Shown: in pieces, positions 44,872 to 54,648 of the stretch
Numbering within the stretch: the first letter of the stretch is position 1
How the letters are laid out: each line of letters begins with the position of its first letter
From: Rhodoferax sp. OV413
Lineage (GTDB): Bacteria > Pseudomonadota > Gammaproteobacteria > Burkholderiales > Burkholderiaceae_C
DNA: 64,000 nt
Direction: 5' to 3'
Assembly: GCF_900104385.1 (NCBI RefSeq)
Contig: NZ_FNJA01000002.1
Span: 496,001 to 560,000 of the forward strand
Notes under the pieces: generated by a model
Databases searched by the model: none
What the model saw: only the letters and a program-made list of their open reading frames with translations
What the model was told of the DNA's origin: nothing
Made by a program: the position numbers and the translations under genes

Positions 44872-46287
44872 ATGCTGGAATCCTTGCGCTCCGCCTTCAG
44901 CGGCCGGCTGCTCACCGGTGCCGACGCTGTCCCGTTCCTGACCGACTACCGGGGCAAATGGACCGGCCAGGCCCTGGCCGTGGCCCAGCCCGACAGCGCC
45001 GAAGAGGTGGCGAAAGTCATCGCCTGGTGCCATGCCCAGCGGGTGCCGGTGGTGCCGCAAGGTGGCAATACCGGGCTGTCCGGCGGATCGGTGCCGGAGG
45101 CTGCATCCGACCCTCTGCCCGTCGTTCTGTCGCTGACCCGCCTGAACCAGATTCGCGCCATCGACCCGTTGAACAACACGATGCTGGTCGAGGCAGGTGT
45201 CACGCTGCTGCAAGTGCAAGAGGCCGCCAAAGCCGCCGGCCGGCTGTTCCCGCTGAGCCTGGCGGCCGAGGGCACGTGCACCATCGGCGGCAACCTGGCC
45301 AGCAACGCCGGCGGTGTGCAAGTCTTGCGCTACGGCAATGCGCGCGAGCTGTGCCTGGGGCTGGAAGTGGTGACGGCCGAGGGCGAACTGTGGAACGGCC
45401 TGCGTACCCTGCGCAAGGACAACACCGGCTACGACCTGCGTGACCTGTACATCGGCTCCGAAGGCACGCTGGGCATCATCACCGCCGCCGTGCTCAAGCT
45501 GTTCCCCTTGCCCGCCGCGCAGGCGGTGGCGCTGGTGGCTGTGCCGAGCCCGCAGCAAGCGCTGGACTTGCTGAGCTTGGCGCAGGCGCGGCTGGGCGCG
45601 GGGCTGACGGCGTTTGAAATCCTCAGCGACACCTGCGTGGAACTGGTGCTGCAGCACATCCCCGGCACGCGCCGCCCGCTGGCCGAAGTCTCGCCCTGGT
45701 ACGTGCTGCTGGAGCTGTCGGCCGCCACCGACGAGGCGCAGGCAGCGGAGGCGATGGAAGGTCTGCTCGAAGCTGCGATGGAGAGGGAATGGGTCACAGA
45801 TGCCGCCCTCGCCACCAACCTGGCCCAGGCCGAGGCGCTGTGGGCGCTGCGCGAGAACATCTCCGAAGCGCAAGGTGCCGAGGGCAAGACCATCAAGCAC
45901 GACATCGCGCTGCCGATCTCGCAGATACCGGCCTTTATCGCCAGCACCGATGCGCTGATCGCCGCGCAGTTTCCGCAGCTGCGCCAGGTCACGTTTGGCC
46001 ACCTGGGCGACGGCAATCTGCACTACAACGCCTCTCCGCGGCCAGGCAGTGGACCGGAACAAGTAGCCAAATTTCTGGAGTTTGAAGGCCCGCTGAACCA
46101 GCTGGTGCACGACGCGGTGCACGCCCACCAGGGCTCGATCTCGGCCGAACACGGCCTGGGCGTGCTGCGTCGCGACGAGTCGGCCCGCTACAAGGCGCCG
46201 CTGGAGCTGCAACTGATGCGGCGCATCAAACAGGCGCTGGACCCGCTGGGGCTGATGAACCCCGGCAAGCTGCTGAGATTTGAATGA
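44872..46287 (+). CDS. FAD-binding (VAO/GlcD-type) 2-hydroxyacid dehydrogenase
   Basis: 471 residues, FAD_binding_4 plus FAD-oxidase C-terminal domains. The FAD site includes VPVVPQGGNTGLSGGSVPEA near residue 58 and FPLSLAAEGTCTIGGNLASN near 125, followed by AGGVQVLRYGNARELCLGLE. The metal/substrate site is FGHLGDGNLHYNASPRPGSG near 377 and ISAEHGLGVLRRDE near 420. Family members oxidise D-lactate, glycolate or D-2-hydroxyglutarate. It starts 1 nt behind hpaI, inside the pathway operon, where it is not a canonical step; a 2- or 4-hydroxy acid derived from pathway intermediates is a possible substrate. Confidence 0.9.
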   Translation: MLESLRSAFSGRLLTGADAVPFLTDYRGKWTGQALAVAQPDSAEEVAKVIAWCHAQRVPVVPQGGNTGLSGGSVPEAASDPLPVVLSLTRLNQIRAIDPLNNTMLVEAGVTLLQVQEAAKAAGRLFPLSLAAEGTCTIGGNLASNAGGVQVLRYGNARELCLGLEVVTAEGELWNGLRTLRKDNTGYDLRDLYIGSEGTLGIITAAVLKLFPLPAAQAVALVAVPSPQQALDLLSLAQARLGAGLTAFEILSDTCVELVLQHIPGTRRPLAEVSPWYVLLELSAATDEAQAAEAMEGLLEAAMEREWVTDAALATNLAQAEALWALRENISEAQGAEGKTIKHDIALPISQIPAFIASTDALIAAQFPQLRQVTFGHLGDGNLHYNASPRPGSGPEQVAKFLEFEGPLNQLVHDAVHAHQGSISAEHGLGVLRRDESARYKAPLELQLMRRIKQALDPLGLMNPGKLLRFE

Positions 46288-46340
46288 AATTGGCCTTTGC
46301 CGCATATACCACCTGCGCAAGCAGCTATTAATTTAGGAGC
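46288..46340 (-). repeat. Interspersed dyad repeat, copy K, carrying the hpaE ribosome site
   Basis: Inverted relative to most copies. On the minus strand it starts GCTCCTAAATTAATAGCTGC and continues GCGCAGGTGGTATATGCG, nearly identical to copy G over 28 of the first 30 nt. On the plus strand its end is ATTTAGGAGC, giving AGGAG 5 nt before hpaE. Confidence 0.85.
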
Positions 46341-46344
46341 AATC

Positions 46345-47820
46345 ATGTCTACCGAAACCCTCAGCGTCGCGGGCCACAGTGTCTCGCCGCACCACTACAT
46401 CAACGGCCAGCGCGTGGCCTCTGAGCTGTTGTTCGATCTGCACAGCCCCATCGACCAGAGCCTGCTGGGCCGCATCAGCGAAGGCACGGCGGCGCATGTG
46501 GACGCCGCCATCGCCGCCGCCACCGCAGCCTTCCCGGCCTGGAGCGCGCTGAGCGCTGCCGAGCGCAAGCCCTACCTGGACCGCTTTGCCGCCGAGATCG
46601 GCCAGCGTGCCGAGGCCTTCTGCCAGCTCGAATCCACCGACGCCGGCGTGCTGCTGTCGCGCATGGCGCACGGTGTGGTGCCGCGCGCCATGCTCAACAT
46701 CCGCTGGTTTGCCGAGCACGCGCTGACCTTGCAAGACCAGCCCATCGACACCGAGCAGGCGCAGCACATCGTGCGCCACGACCCGGCCGGCGTGGTCGTC
46801 ATCATCACGCCGTGGAACGCACCGCTGATGCTGGCCACCTGGAAGCTCGGCCCGGCGCTGGCGGCCGGCAACACGGTGATCGTCAAGCCGCCGGAATGGG
46901 CGCCGCTGACCAGCAGCCTGCTGGCCGACTGCGCCCACGCCGCCGGCTTGCCGCCGGGCGTGTTCAACATCGTGCAGGGCAGCGGCGCCAGCACCGGGGC
47001 CAAGCTGGTGTCCGACCCGCGCCTGGCCCGCGTGTCGTTTACCGGCTCGGTGCCGACTGCCAAGTGGATCGCCCAGGCGGCAGGTGCGAACCTCGTGCCC
47101 TGCAGCCTGGAGCTGGGCGGCAAGTCGCCCTTCATCGTGCTGGAGGATGCAGACATCGACAACGCCGCCGCCACTGGCGCGCTGATGTACCGCAACGCCG
47201 GCCAGGTGTGTTTGGCGGGCACGCGTTTCCTGGTGCACAGCCAGATCCGCGACGCCTTTGTGGCCGCTATGCGCAGCTATGTGGACAAGCTGAACGTAGG
47301 CGACCCGCGCGATGCGGCCACCGAGGTCGGCCCCATCATCCACCCGCGCCAGGTGGAGCGTGTGCAGGGCTTTGTGCAGCGCGCGCTGGCCGACGGCGCC
47401 GAGCTGCTGTGGGGCGGCGCGCCGCATCCCTTCGGCGCCCAGTACTACCAGCCGACCATGCTGGCGAATGTGCGGCAAGACAGCGAGATCGTGCAGAACG
47501 AAGTCTTCGGCCCTGTGCTGACCCTGCAAACCTTCGACAGCGATGCGGAGCTGATCGCCCTGGCCAACGGCACCGACTACGGCCTGGGCGGCGTCTGCTA
47601 CGGCGCGGTCGAACACGCCACGCAGATTGCCCAGCAGGTGCGTACCGGCTTCATCTGGGTCAACAGCTTCGGCATCCGCGACCTGGCCGCGCCGTTTGGC
47701 GGCATCAAGCGCAGCGGCATCGGGCGCGAGGGCGGCAACTGGAGTTTTGAGTTCTTCTGCGACATCAAGGATGTCGTCGTTCCCAAGAAGCCCTTCCGCG
47801 CGAGCTTCAGCCAGCGCTGA
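46345..47820 (+). CDS. hpaE: 5-carboxymethyl-2-hydroxymuconate semialdehyde dehydrogenase
   Basis: 491 residues, NAD-dependent aldehyde dehydrogenase of the HpaE/HpcC type. Landmarks: VVVIITPWNAPLMLATWKLG near residue 153, VIVKPPEWAPLTSSLLADCA near 177, RVSFTGSVPTAKWIAQAAG, the general base in CSLELGGKSPFIVLEDADID near 256 and the catalytic Cys in RNAGQVCLAGTRFLVH near 290. It oxidises the semialdehyde made by HpaD. Its ribosome site lies in repeat K. Confidence 0.94.
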   Translation: MSTETLSVAGHSVSPHHYINGQRVASELLFDLHSPIDQSLLGRISEGTAAHVDAAIAAATAAFPAWSALSAAERKPYLDRFAAEIGQRAEAFCQLESTDAGVLLSRMAHGVVPRAMLNIRWFAEHALTLQDQPIDTEQAQHIVRHDPAGVVVIITPWNAPLMLATWKLGPALAAGNTVIVKPPEWAPLTSSLLADCAHAAGLPPGVFNIVQGSGASTGAKLVSDPRLARVSFTGSVPTAKWIAQAAGANLVPCSLELGGKSPFIVLEDADIDNAAATGALMYRNAGQVCLAGTRFLVHSQIRDAFVAAMRSYVDKLNVGDPRDAATEVGPIIHPRQVERVQGFVQRALADGAELLWGGAPHPFGAQYYQPTMLANVRQDSEIVQNEVFGPVLTLQTFDSDAELIALANGTDYGLGGVCYGAVEHATQIAQQVRTGFIWVNSFGIRDLAAPFGGIKRSGIGREGGNWSFEFFCDIKDVVVPKKPFRASFSQR

Positions 47821-47821
47821 G

Positions 47822-47888
47822 CATTTTTATACAAAAACACCCGTTGACGCAGGTATTACCTGCGCCGGTAGCTATCAAATATGGAGTA
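47822..47888 (-). repeat. Interspersed dyad repeat, copy L, carrying the hpaD ribosome site
   Basis: Core CGCAGGTA (47848-47855) / TACCTGCG (47857-47864) is perfect around one T. A second dyad, GATAGCTATC-like, adjoins at 47868-47880. The plus-strand end reads ATATGGAGT, giving GGAG 5 nt before the hpaD ATG. Confidence 0.8.
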
Positions 47889-47891
47889 AAC

Positions 47892-48767
47892 ATGGGACAC
47901 ATCGTGGGCGCAGCCCTGGTTTCACACCACCCCGGCCTGATGCAGTGCGAAGAGTTTCGCGTGCTGCAGGGGGCAGGTTCGGACTCGGACCTCATCCCCG
48001 GCTATGCCCGGCTGCGCGCGAAGATCGCGGCGGCCCAGCCGGATGTGGTGCTGGTCTTTGACAGCCACTGGTTCACCACCGGCTACCACCTGGTGGACGG
48101 CGCGGCCCGCTACCAGGGCAATTACATCTCGGACGAGATGCCCTGGTATCTGCATGGCGTGCCCTACGACTACCGCGGCCACCCTGGGCTGGCGCTGGCC
48201 ATCGAGGCCGTGTCGCGCGAACAGGGCGGCTACAACCGTGCCATCAACCACCCCGATCTGGGCAAGCAGTACGCCACCATCAACCTGGTCAAACATTTGC
48301 GGCTGGAGCTGAGCGATACCCCGGTGGTCACGGTCAGCTCCTGCCAGAACTGCGACTGGAAGCACTTCCTGAAGTCCGGCGAGGCGATTGGCGAGGCCGT
48401 GAGCCGCAGCGACCTGAAGGTGCTGCTGCTGGCCTCTGGCGCGCTGAGCCACAAGTTCAACCCCATCGACTGGAAGCCGAACCACCCGCGCATCTTCCAC
48501 GAGAGCAATGTCTCGCGGCCCGAGAACATCGCCAGCGACAAGGCCGCCATCGCGCTGATGCAGCAGGGCCGGCACGACGCAGTGCTGGAACGCTGGGACG
48601 ACGACTACCGCAAGAAGCCCTGGGAGGCCTTCGGCGCGCATTACCTGCAGATGCTGGGCGCCATGGGCGGAGCCGCCTGCCGCGCCAAGGGTGAGCCGCT
48701 GTCGGCGTATGAGAACGCACGCGGCACCGGCAATATCCACATCTGGTTTGACCAGGAGACAACATGA
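47892..48767 (+). CDS. hpaD: 3,4-dihydroxyphenylacetate 2,3-dioxygenase (LigB-type, class III)
   Basis: 291 residues of the LigB superfamily. Metal ligands are placed by GAALVSHHPGLMQCEEFRV near the N-terminus (His) and DVVLVFDSHWFTTGYHLVDG near residue 53 (His), with the later Glu in IFHESNVSRPENI. LLLASGALSHKFNPIDWKPN near 186 matches the FASGSLSH block of E. coli HpaD. It cleaves homoprotocatechuate next to the hydroxyl groups. The stop overlaps hpaG (ATGA). Confidence 0.92.
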   Translation: MGHIVGAALVSHHPGLMQCEEFRVLQGAGSDSDLIPGYARLRAKIAAAQPDVVLVFDSHWFTTGYHLVDGAARYQGNYISDEMPWYLHGVPYDYRGHPGLALAIEAVSREQGGYNRAINHPDLGKQYATINLVKHLRLELSDTPVVTVSSCQNCDWKHFLKSGEAIGEAVSRSDLKVLLLASGALSHKFNPIDWKPNHPRIFHESNVSRPENIASDKAAIALMQQGRHDAVLERWDDDYRKKPWEAFGAHYLQMLGAMGGAACRAKGEPLSAYENARGTGNIHIWFDQETT

Positions 48768-49708
48768 ACTTCGAATTCCCCTTGCAAGAACTCCCCGCCG
48801 TCATGCGCGGCCCGCGCGTCGAGCGGCGCCGCGTGCTGGTAGGCGGAAGCGCCACCTGGGGCACCATCATCGAAGACGGCTCCGAACAAGGCCTGCTGCG
48901 CCTGGACGACAACCGCGTGGTCGACCCTGCCACCGTGCAGCATTTGCCGCCGGTGGCACCGAGCAAGATCATCGCCGTGCACATCTCGTACAGCTCGCGC
49001 AGCTTCGAGACGCGCAAGCAGCCCAAACCGACCGAGACGCCGACTTACTTCACCAAGCCGCCGACATCGATCAATGGCCATAACTGCGAAATCTTGAAGC
49101 CGGCCGACAGCCTGTACCTGAACTACGAAGGCGAGTACGCCGTGGTGATAGGCAAGACCTGTCGCAACGTGCTGCCCGACGAGGCCTGGGACTACATCGA
49201 AGGCTTTTGTCCGGCGCTGGACATGGGCCTGCAGAACTACCGCGACACCGACCAGGGCAGCATGCTGCGCGTCAAGGGCGCCGACACCTTGCTGCCCATC
49301 GGCCCCGGCATCGTCAAAGGCGTGGACCTGTTTGCCCAGACCTTGCGCACCTACCGCAACGGCCAGGTGGTGCAGGAGGCGCATATCGGCGACGAGACGA
49401 TTTGGGGCCCGCACTACGTGATCGCCGATATCGCCCGGCATATCACTTTGCTGCCCGGCGATGTGATCTTGATGGGCACGCCCTGCCATTCGCGCTCGGT
49501 CGATCCAGGCGACCTGGTGGAGTGCGAAATCACCGGCCTGGGCCGGCTGGCCGGCACGGTGGTGGCCATTCCCGCGCCGCGTGCCTCGGCCCTGGGCGTG
49601 GGCCACCAGCCCACCGACAGTCCTGAGGTGCGGCGCGTCGCCTTCGGCTTTGACGAGCGCGTGCCGGAGCGCTTCAAGGCCAACTACCGCGCCGCCGGCA
49701 AGCTCTGA
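48764..49708 (+). CDS. hpaG: HpaG-like FAH-family isomerase/decarboxylase
   Basis: 314 residues with a single FAH catalytic domain. Features: VAPSKIIAVHISYSSRSFET near residue 64, LNYEGEYAVVIGKTCRNVLP near 120 with acidic metal ligands, YRDTDQGSMLRVKGADTLLP near 160 and ILMGTPCHSRSVDPGDLVEC near 236. In enteric HpaG two such domains perform decarboxylation and isomerisation of the carboxymethyl-oxohexene intermediate; here there is one. It may do only the decarboxylation, or both. It overlaps hpaD by 4 nt. Confidence 0.88.
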   Translation: MNFEFPLQELPAVMRGPRVERRRVLVGGSATWGTIIEDGSEQGLLRLDDNRVVDPATVQHLPPVAPSKIIAVHISYSSRSFETRKQPKPTETPTYFTKPPTSINGHNCEILKPADSLYLNYEGEYAVVIGKTCRNVLPDEAWDYIEGFCPALDMGLQNYRDTDQGSMLRVKGADTLLPIGPGIVKGVDLFAQTLRTYRNGQVVQEAHIGDETIWGPHYVIADIARHITLLPGDVILMGTPCHSRSVDPGDLVECEITGLGRLAGTVVAIPAPRASALGVGHQPTDSPEVRRVAFGFDERVPERFKANYRAAGKL

Positions 49709-49733
49709 GGCGGCTAGACTGGATAGCTAATTT

Positions 49734-49788
49734 GCTCCTGAAAATATAGCTGGTAGCGCAGGTAGTATCTGCGCGGAAAGGCCTTTTG
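49734..49788 (+). repeat. Interspersed dyad repeat, copy M
   Basis: GCTCCTGAAAATATAGCTGG, core GCGCAGGTA-G-TATCTGCGC (one mismatch), then GGAAAGGCCTTTT running directly into the next ATG. The GGAAAGG of its right part could act as ribosome site for the following gene. Confidence 0.82.
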
Positions 49789-50772
49789 ATGAAGATTTGT
49801 ATCTATGGCGCGGGCGCCATTGGCGGCTGGATCGGTGCACGGCTGGCGGTCATCGGCGAGCCGGTGAGCGTGGTGGCGCGCGGGGCCACGTTGGCGGCAC
49901 TGCAATCGCAAGGTCTGCAATTGCAGCAAGAAGGCCAGCTGCTGCGGGTGCCGGTGCAGGCGTCTGACAACCCGGCCGCGCTCGGCGTGCAAGACCTGGT
50001 GGTGCTGGCGGTCAAAGCCCCTGCTCTGGCCGAGGTGGCGCGCGGCATTGCGCCGCTGCTGGGGCCGCAGACCCTGGTGCTGACGGCGATGAACGGCGTG
50101 CCCTGGTGGTTCTTCCAGGGCTTTGGCGGCGCCTACCAGGGTACGCCGCTGCGCGCGGTGGACCCCACGGGCGCGATTGCCGCGGCCCTACCGGCAGAAC
50201 AGCTCATAGGTTGCGTGGTGCATGCGGGCACCTCGGTGTCCGCGCTGGGCCTGGTGCAGCACCATTTCGGCAACAAGCTGATCCTGGGCGAACCGGCGGG
50301 CGGGCGCAGTGCGCGGGTGCAGCAGCTGGCCGAGCTGCTGTCGCGCGCTGGCTTTGATGCGCCGGTGTCCGACTGCATTCAGAAAGACGTCTGGTTCAAG
50401 CTTTGGGGCAATATGACGGTCAACCCGGTGAGCGCGATCACCGGCGCCACCACCGACCTGATCATGGCCGACCCGCTGGTCTGCGGCTTCACCAGTCGGG
50501 TGATGCTGGAGGCCAAGGAAATCGGCGCGCGCATCGGCATCCCGATAGACCAGCAGCCCGAAGACCGGCATGCCATCACCCGCAAGCTCGGGGCTTTCAA
50601 GACCTCGATGCTGCAGGACGTGGAGGCCCGCAAGTCGGTGGAGTTGGATGCGCTGGTCAGCGCGGTACAGGAGCTGGGCCGTCTGACCGGCGTGGACACG
50701 CCGTTTCTGGATGCCTTGCTAGGCCTGGCGCGTTTGCACGCACGGGTGCAGGGCCTGTATCCGGCGGCTTAG
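49789..50772 (+). CDS. panE: 2-dehydropantoate 2-reductase family protein
   Basis: 327 residues. NADP Rossmann fold MKICIYGAGAIGGWIGARLA at the N-terminus; the ketopantoate-reductase Lys is in KDVWFKLWGNMTVNPVSAIT near residue 197, and the C-terminal helical domain follows (GIPIDQQPEDRHAITRKLGA). The fold is certain, but family members next to catabolic operons often act on other 2-oxo acids. Placed behind hpaG with only a repeat between, it might reduce a pathway 2-oxo acid instead of ketopantoate. It overlaps the Nudix gene tail to tail by 3-4 nt. Confidence 0.85.
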   Translation: MKICIYGAGAIGGWIGARLAVIGEPVSVVARGATLAALQSQGLQLQQEGQLLRVPVQASDNPAALGVQDLVVLAVKAPALAEVARGIAPLLGPQTLVLTAMNGVPWWFFQGFGGAYQGTPLRAVDPTGAIAAALPAEQLIGCVVHAGTSVSALGLVQHHFGNKLILGEPAGGRSARVQQLAELLSRAGFDAPVSDCIQKDVWFKLWGNMTVNPVSAITGATTDLIMADPLVCGFTSRVMLEAKEIGARIGIPIDQQPEDRHAITRKLGAFKTSMLQDVEARKSVELDALVSAVQELGRLTGVDTPFLDALLGLARLHARVQGLYPAA

Positions 50773-51242
50773 CCCATGTCGGGCGCGGTGTACACCAGAT
50801 CCAGTGGGTAACGCCGACCGGCCAGGTAGTCTTCGACACAGCGCAGCAGCAGCGGGCTGCGGTGCCGCGCGGTGCTGGCGCGGATCTCGTCAGGCGCCAT
50901 CCATAGCGTGCGCACAATGCCGCGGTCCAGCTTGCGCTGCGGCTGGAACGCGCCCAGCGTGCCGCAAAAGGCAAAGCGCAAATAGGTGGTGGTTTCTTGC
51001 GTGCTGGCGTTGTGCAGCCGGGCCTGGTACACGCCGACCAGCGCGCTGGGACTGAACAGGTAAGCGGTTTCTTCCAGCGCTTCGCGCGCGCAGGCCTCGG
51101 CCAGGGATTCGCCGGACTCCAGATGGCCGGCCGGGTTGTTCAGCTTCAGGCCCTCGGGCGTGTGTTCTTCGACCAGCAGAAAGCGGCCTTCGTGCTCGAC
51201 CACGGCGGCCACCGTGACGCTGGGTTTCCATCGGGGTTTCAT
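50769..51242 (-). CDS. Nudix hydrolase (NudJ-like)
   Basis: 157 residues. The Nudix box is GHLESGESLAEACAREALEE followed by TA, i.e. G-x5-E-x7-R-E-x2-E-E-x-A, with Ala in place of the usual last Gly. KPSVTVAAVVEHEGRFLLVE and LKLNNPAGHLE match phosphohydrolases of the NudJ group (nucleotide or thiamine diphosphate substrates). ATG 51242 is preferred. In many betaproteobacteria a NudJ-like gene adjoins mnmA; here it does not. Confidence 0.9.
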   Translation of the reverse strand: MKPRWKPSVTVAAVVEHEGRFLLVEEHTPEGLKLNNPAGHLESGESLAEACAREALEETAYLFSPSALVGVYQARLHNASTQETTTYLRFAFCGTLGAFQPQRKLDRGIVRTLWMAPDEIRASTARHRSPLLLRCVEDYLAGRRYPLDLVYTAPDMG

Positions 51243-51473
51243 GCGCCCATTATGCGGAGAGCCTGTCACGCATGTTTGGCCGCCGGTCGGGCGGGCTGCC
51301 AAAGTCAGTTAAGCTTGCTCGGATAAGAAGCAGGCCATTTTTCGAGAAAACTGCACACCGTTGCGATTTTCTTTACCGAACACGGCTGTCTGCGGCAAGC
51401 AAATAGGGGGTCCAGCTCCCCATTTGCCAGCTGCGGCCAGCCGTTCCGAAATTCAAGACCCGAGGAGACGTGA

Positions 51474-52616
<1,143 letters not shown>

Positions 52617-52654
52617 CAAAGACAAGCAACAAAGACAAGAAGAAGGAGCAAGCC

Positions 52655-52981
52655 ATGGACATTCTTTCCCCGACGATCACCAACCTGATCATCTTCGTGC
52701 TGGCCATCTACGTGGGCTACCACGTGGTCTGGACCGTCACTCCCGCGCTGCACACACCGCTGATGGCGGTAACCAATGCCATCTCGGCCATCGTCATCAT
52801 CGGCGCCATGCTGGCCGCGGCGCTGACCGAAACCACGCTGGGCAAAACCATGGGTGTGCTGGCTGTGGCGCTGGCCGCCGTCAACGTGTTTGGCGGCTTC
52901 ATGGTGACCCGGCGCATGCTGGAGATGTTCAAGAAGAAAGAGAAGAAGGCACCTGCGGCAGGGCAAGGAGCTGCCAAATGA
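52655..52981 (+). CDS. pntAB: NAD(P) transhydrogenase subunit alpha, part 2 (membrane domain)
   Basis: 108 residues with three to four membrane helices: LSPTITNLIIFVLAIYVGYH, LMAVTNAISAIVIIGAMLAA and MGVLAVALAAVNVFGGFMVT, ending in a Lys-rich tail (FKKKEKKAPAAGQG). This is the domain II segment that in E. coli is fused to PntA. AGAAGGAG stands before ATG 52655. Confidence 0.94.
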   Translation: MDILSPTITNLIIFVLAIYVGYHVVWTVTPALHTPLMAVTNAISAIVIIGAMLAAALTETTLGKTMGVLAVALAAVNVFGGFMVTRRMLEMFKKKEKKAPAAGQGAAK

Positions 52982-53066
52982 GCGCCGCGCAGAACCGCTT
53001 CAAGCAAGCGAACGCCCCCTTGGGGGGCAGTGAGTACACGCCAGTGACGAACGTGGGGGGCCTGTC
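52982..53066 (+). repeat. Repeat-like insert between pntAB and pntB
   Basis: 85-nt spacer with CGCCCCCTTGGGGGGCAG near 53011-53028 and a later GTGGGGGGCC. CCCCC(TT)GGGGG is a perfect hairpin. It separates two subunit genes that are usually adjacent, and its composition recalls the 3'-end repeats behind pntB, corA and fur, but its sequence is a different variant. Confidence 0.55.
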
Positions 53067-53069
53067 ATC

Positions 53070-54506
53070 ATGAGCATGAACCTCGTCACGCTGCTGTATT
53101 TGTTTGCCAGCGTCTGCTTCATCCAGGCGCTCAAGGGCTTGTCGCACCCCACCACCTCGATCCGCGGTAACTTCTTCGGCATGCTGGGCATGGGCGTGGC
53201 GGTGATCACCACCATCGCGCTGATCTTCAAGCTGGCCGGCCAGATGGGACAGAATGGCATGCAGGGCATGGCCTGGGTGCTGGGCGCATTGCTGGTCGGC
53301 GGCTCGGTGGGCACGCTGATGGCCAAGCGGGTCGAGATGACCAAGATGCCCGAGCTGGTGGCCTTCATGCACAGCATGATCGGCCTGGCGGCAGTGTTCA
53401 TCGCCGTGGCGGCAGTGGCCGAACCCTGGGCGTTTGCGATTGCGGCCAAGGGCATGGAGATTCCCGGTGGCAACCGGATTGAGCTGGCACTGGGGGCCTT
53501 CATCGGCGCAGTGACCTTCAGTGGCTCGGTGATTGCGTTTGGCAAGCTCAGCGGCAAGTACAAGTTCCGCCTGTTCCAGGGCACGCCGGTGAGTTTTCCT
53601 GGCCAGCACAAGCTGAACCTGGTGCTGGGCCTGGCGGCGGTGTTCTTCATCTTCGGTTTTTGGCATTCACAAAGCTGGCTGGACATGTGCCTGGTGATCG
53701 CCCTGGGCTTTGCCCTGGGCGTGCTGCTGATCATTCCGATCGGCGGCGCCGACATGCCGGTGGTGGTGTCGATGCTGAACAGCTACTCCGGCTGGGCCGC
53801 GGCCGGCATCGGCTTCAGCCTGAACAACAGCATGCTGATCATTGCCGGTAGCTTGGTGGGCTCGTCGGGTGCGATCCTGAGCTACATCATGTGCAAGGCC
53901 ATGAACCGTTCGTTCTTCAACGTGATTGGTGGCGGCTTTGGCGGTGATGCCACCGCGGCAGCGGCGGGTTCCGCCGTGCAGCGCGCGGTCAAGAGCGGCA
54001 GCGCCGACGATGCGGCCTTTGTGCTCGGTAATGCCGAGACCGTGGTCATCGTGCCCGGCTACGGCCTGGCCGTGGCCCGCGCCCAGCATGCGGTCAAGGA
54101 GCTGGCGCAAAAGCTCACCGACAAGGGCATCATCGTCAAGTACGCGATCCACCCGGTGGCCGGGCGCATGCCGGGCCACATGAACGTGCTGCTGGCCGAG
54201 GCCGAGGTGCCCTACGACCAGGTGCATGAGATGGAAGACATCAACGGCGAGTTCGGCCAGGTCGACGTGGCCATCATCCTGGGTGCGAATGACGTGGTGA
54301 ACCCCGCCGCGCACACCAAGGGCAGCCCGATCTACGGCATGCCCATCCTGGAGGCCTACAAGGCCAAGACCATCATCGTCAACAAGCGTTCCATGGCCGC
54401 CGGCTATGCGGGGCTGGACAATGAGCTGTTCTACATGGACAAGACCATGATGGTGTTTGGCGACGCCAAGAAGGTCGTCGAAGATATGGGCAAGGCCATT
54501 GAATAG
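53070..54506 (+). CDS. pntB: NAD(P) transhydrogenase subunit beta
   Basis: 478 residues. Eight or nine membrane helices to about residue 270 (LVTLLYLFASVCFIQALKGL first), then the NADP-binding domain III with VVIVPGYGLAVARAQHAVKE near 326, KYAIHPVAGRMPGHMNVLLA near 352, INGEFGQVDVAIILGANDVV near 392 and IVNKRSMAAGYAGLDNELFY near 436. Completes the PntAA-AB-B proton-translocating enzyme. An ATG two codons later is an alternative start. Confidence 0.96.
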   Translation: MSMNLVTLLYLFASVCFIQALKGLSHPTTSIRGNFFGMLGMGVAVITTIALIFKLAGQMGQNGMQGMAWVLGALLVGGSVGTLMAKRVEMTKMPELVAFMHSMIGLAAVFIAVAAVAEPWAFAIAAKGMEIPGGNRIELALGAFIGAVTFSGSVIAFGKLSGKYKFRLFQGTPVSFPGQHKLNLVLGLAAVFFIFGFWHSQSWLDMCLVIALGFALGVLLIIPIGGADMPVVVSMLNSYSGWAAAGIGFSLNNSMLIIAGSLVGSSGAILSYIMCKAMNRSFFNVIGGGFGGDATAAAAGSAVQRAVKSGSADDAAFVLGNAETVVIVPGYGLAVARAQHAVKELAQKLTDKGIIVKYAIHPVAGRMPGHMNVLLAEAEVPYDQVHEMEDINGEFGQVDVAIILGANDVVNPAAHTKGSPIYGMPILEAYKAKTIIVNKRSMAAGYAGLDNELFYMDKTMMVFGDAKKVVEDMGKAIE

Positions 54507-54510
54507 CTAA

Positions 54511-54600
54511 CGCTCACCCCCAGGCTGCACACTGCGTGTTTTCGCCAACCCCCTTGCAGGGGGCGATGCCAGTGGCCCGGCAAAGCCGGTTCCACGGCAT
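54511..54600 (-). repeat. Gene-3'-end double-hairpin repeat, copy 1 (behind pntB)
   Basis: Begins GCTCACCCCCAGGCTGC 5 nt after the pntB stop. Hairpin 1 is CCCCCT-TGC-AGGGGG (54549-54563), hairpin 2 CCGGC-AAA-GCCGG (54577-54589), then TTCC. The same order of elements stands behind corA and fur on their own strand. Confidence 0.75.
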
Positions 54601-54648
54601 CTCTGGGAGCAGATGGTTATGCCGTTTTAGATTTTTGGAGATTTTCTT

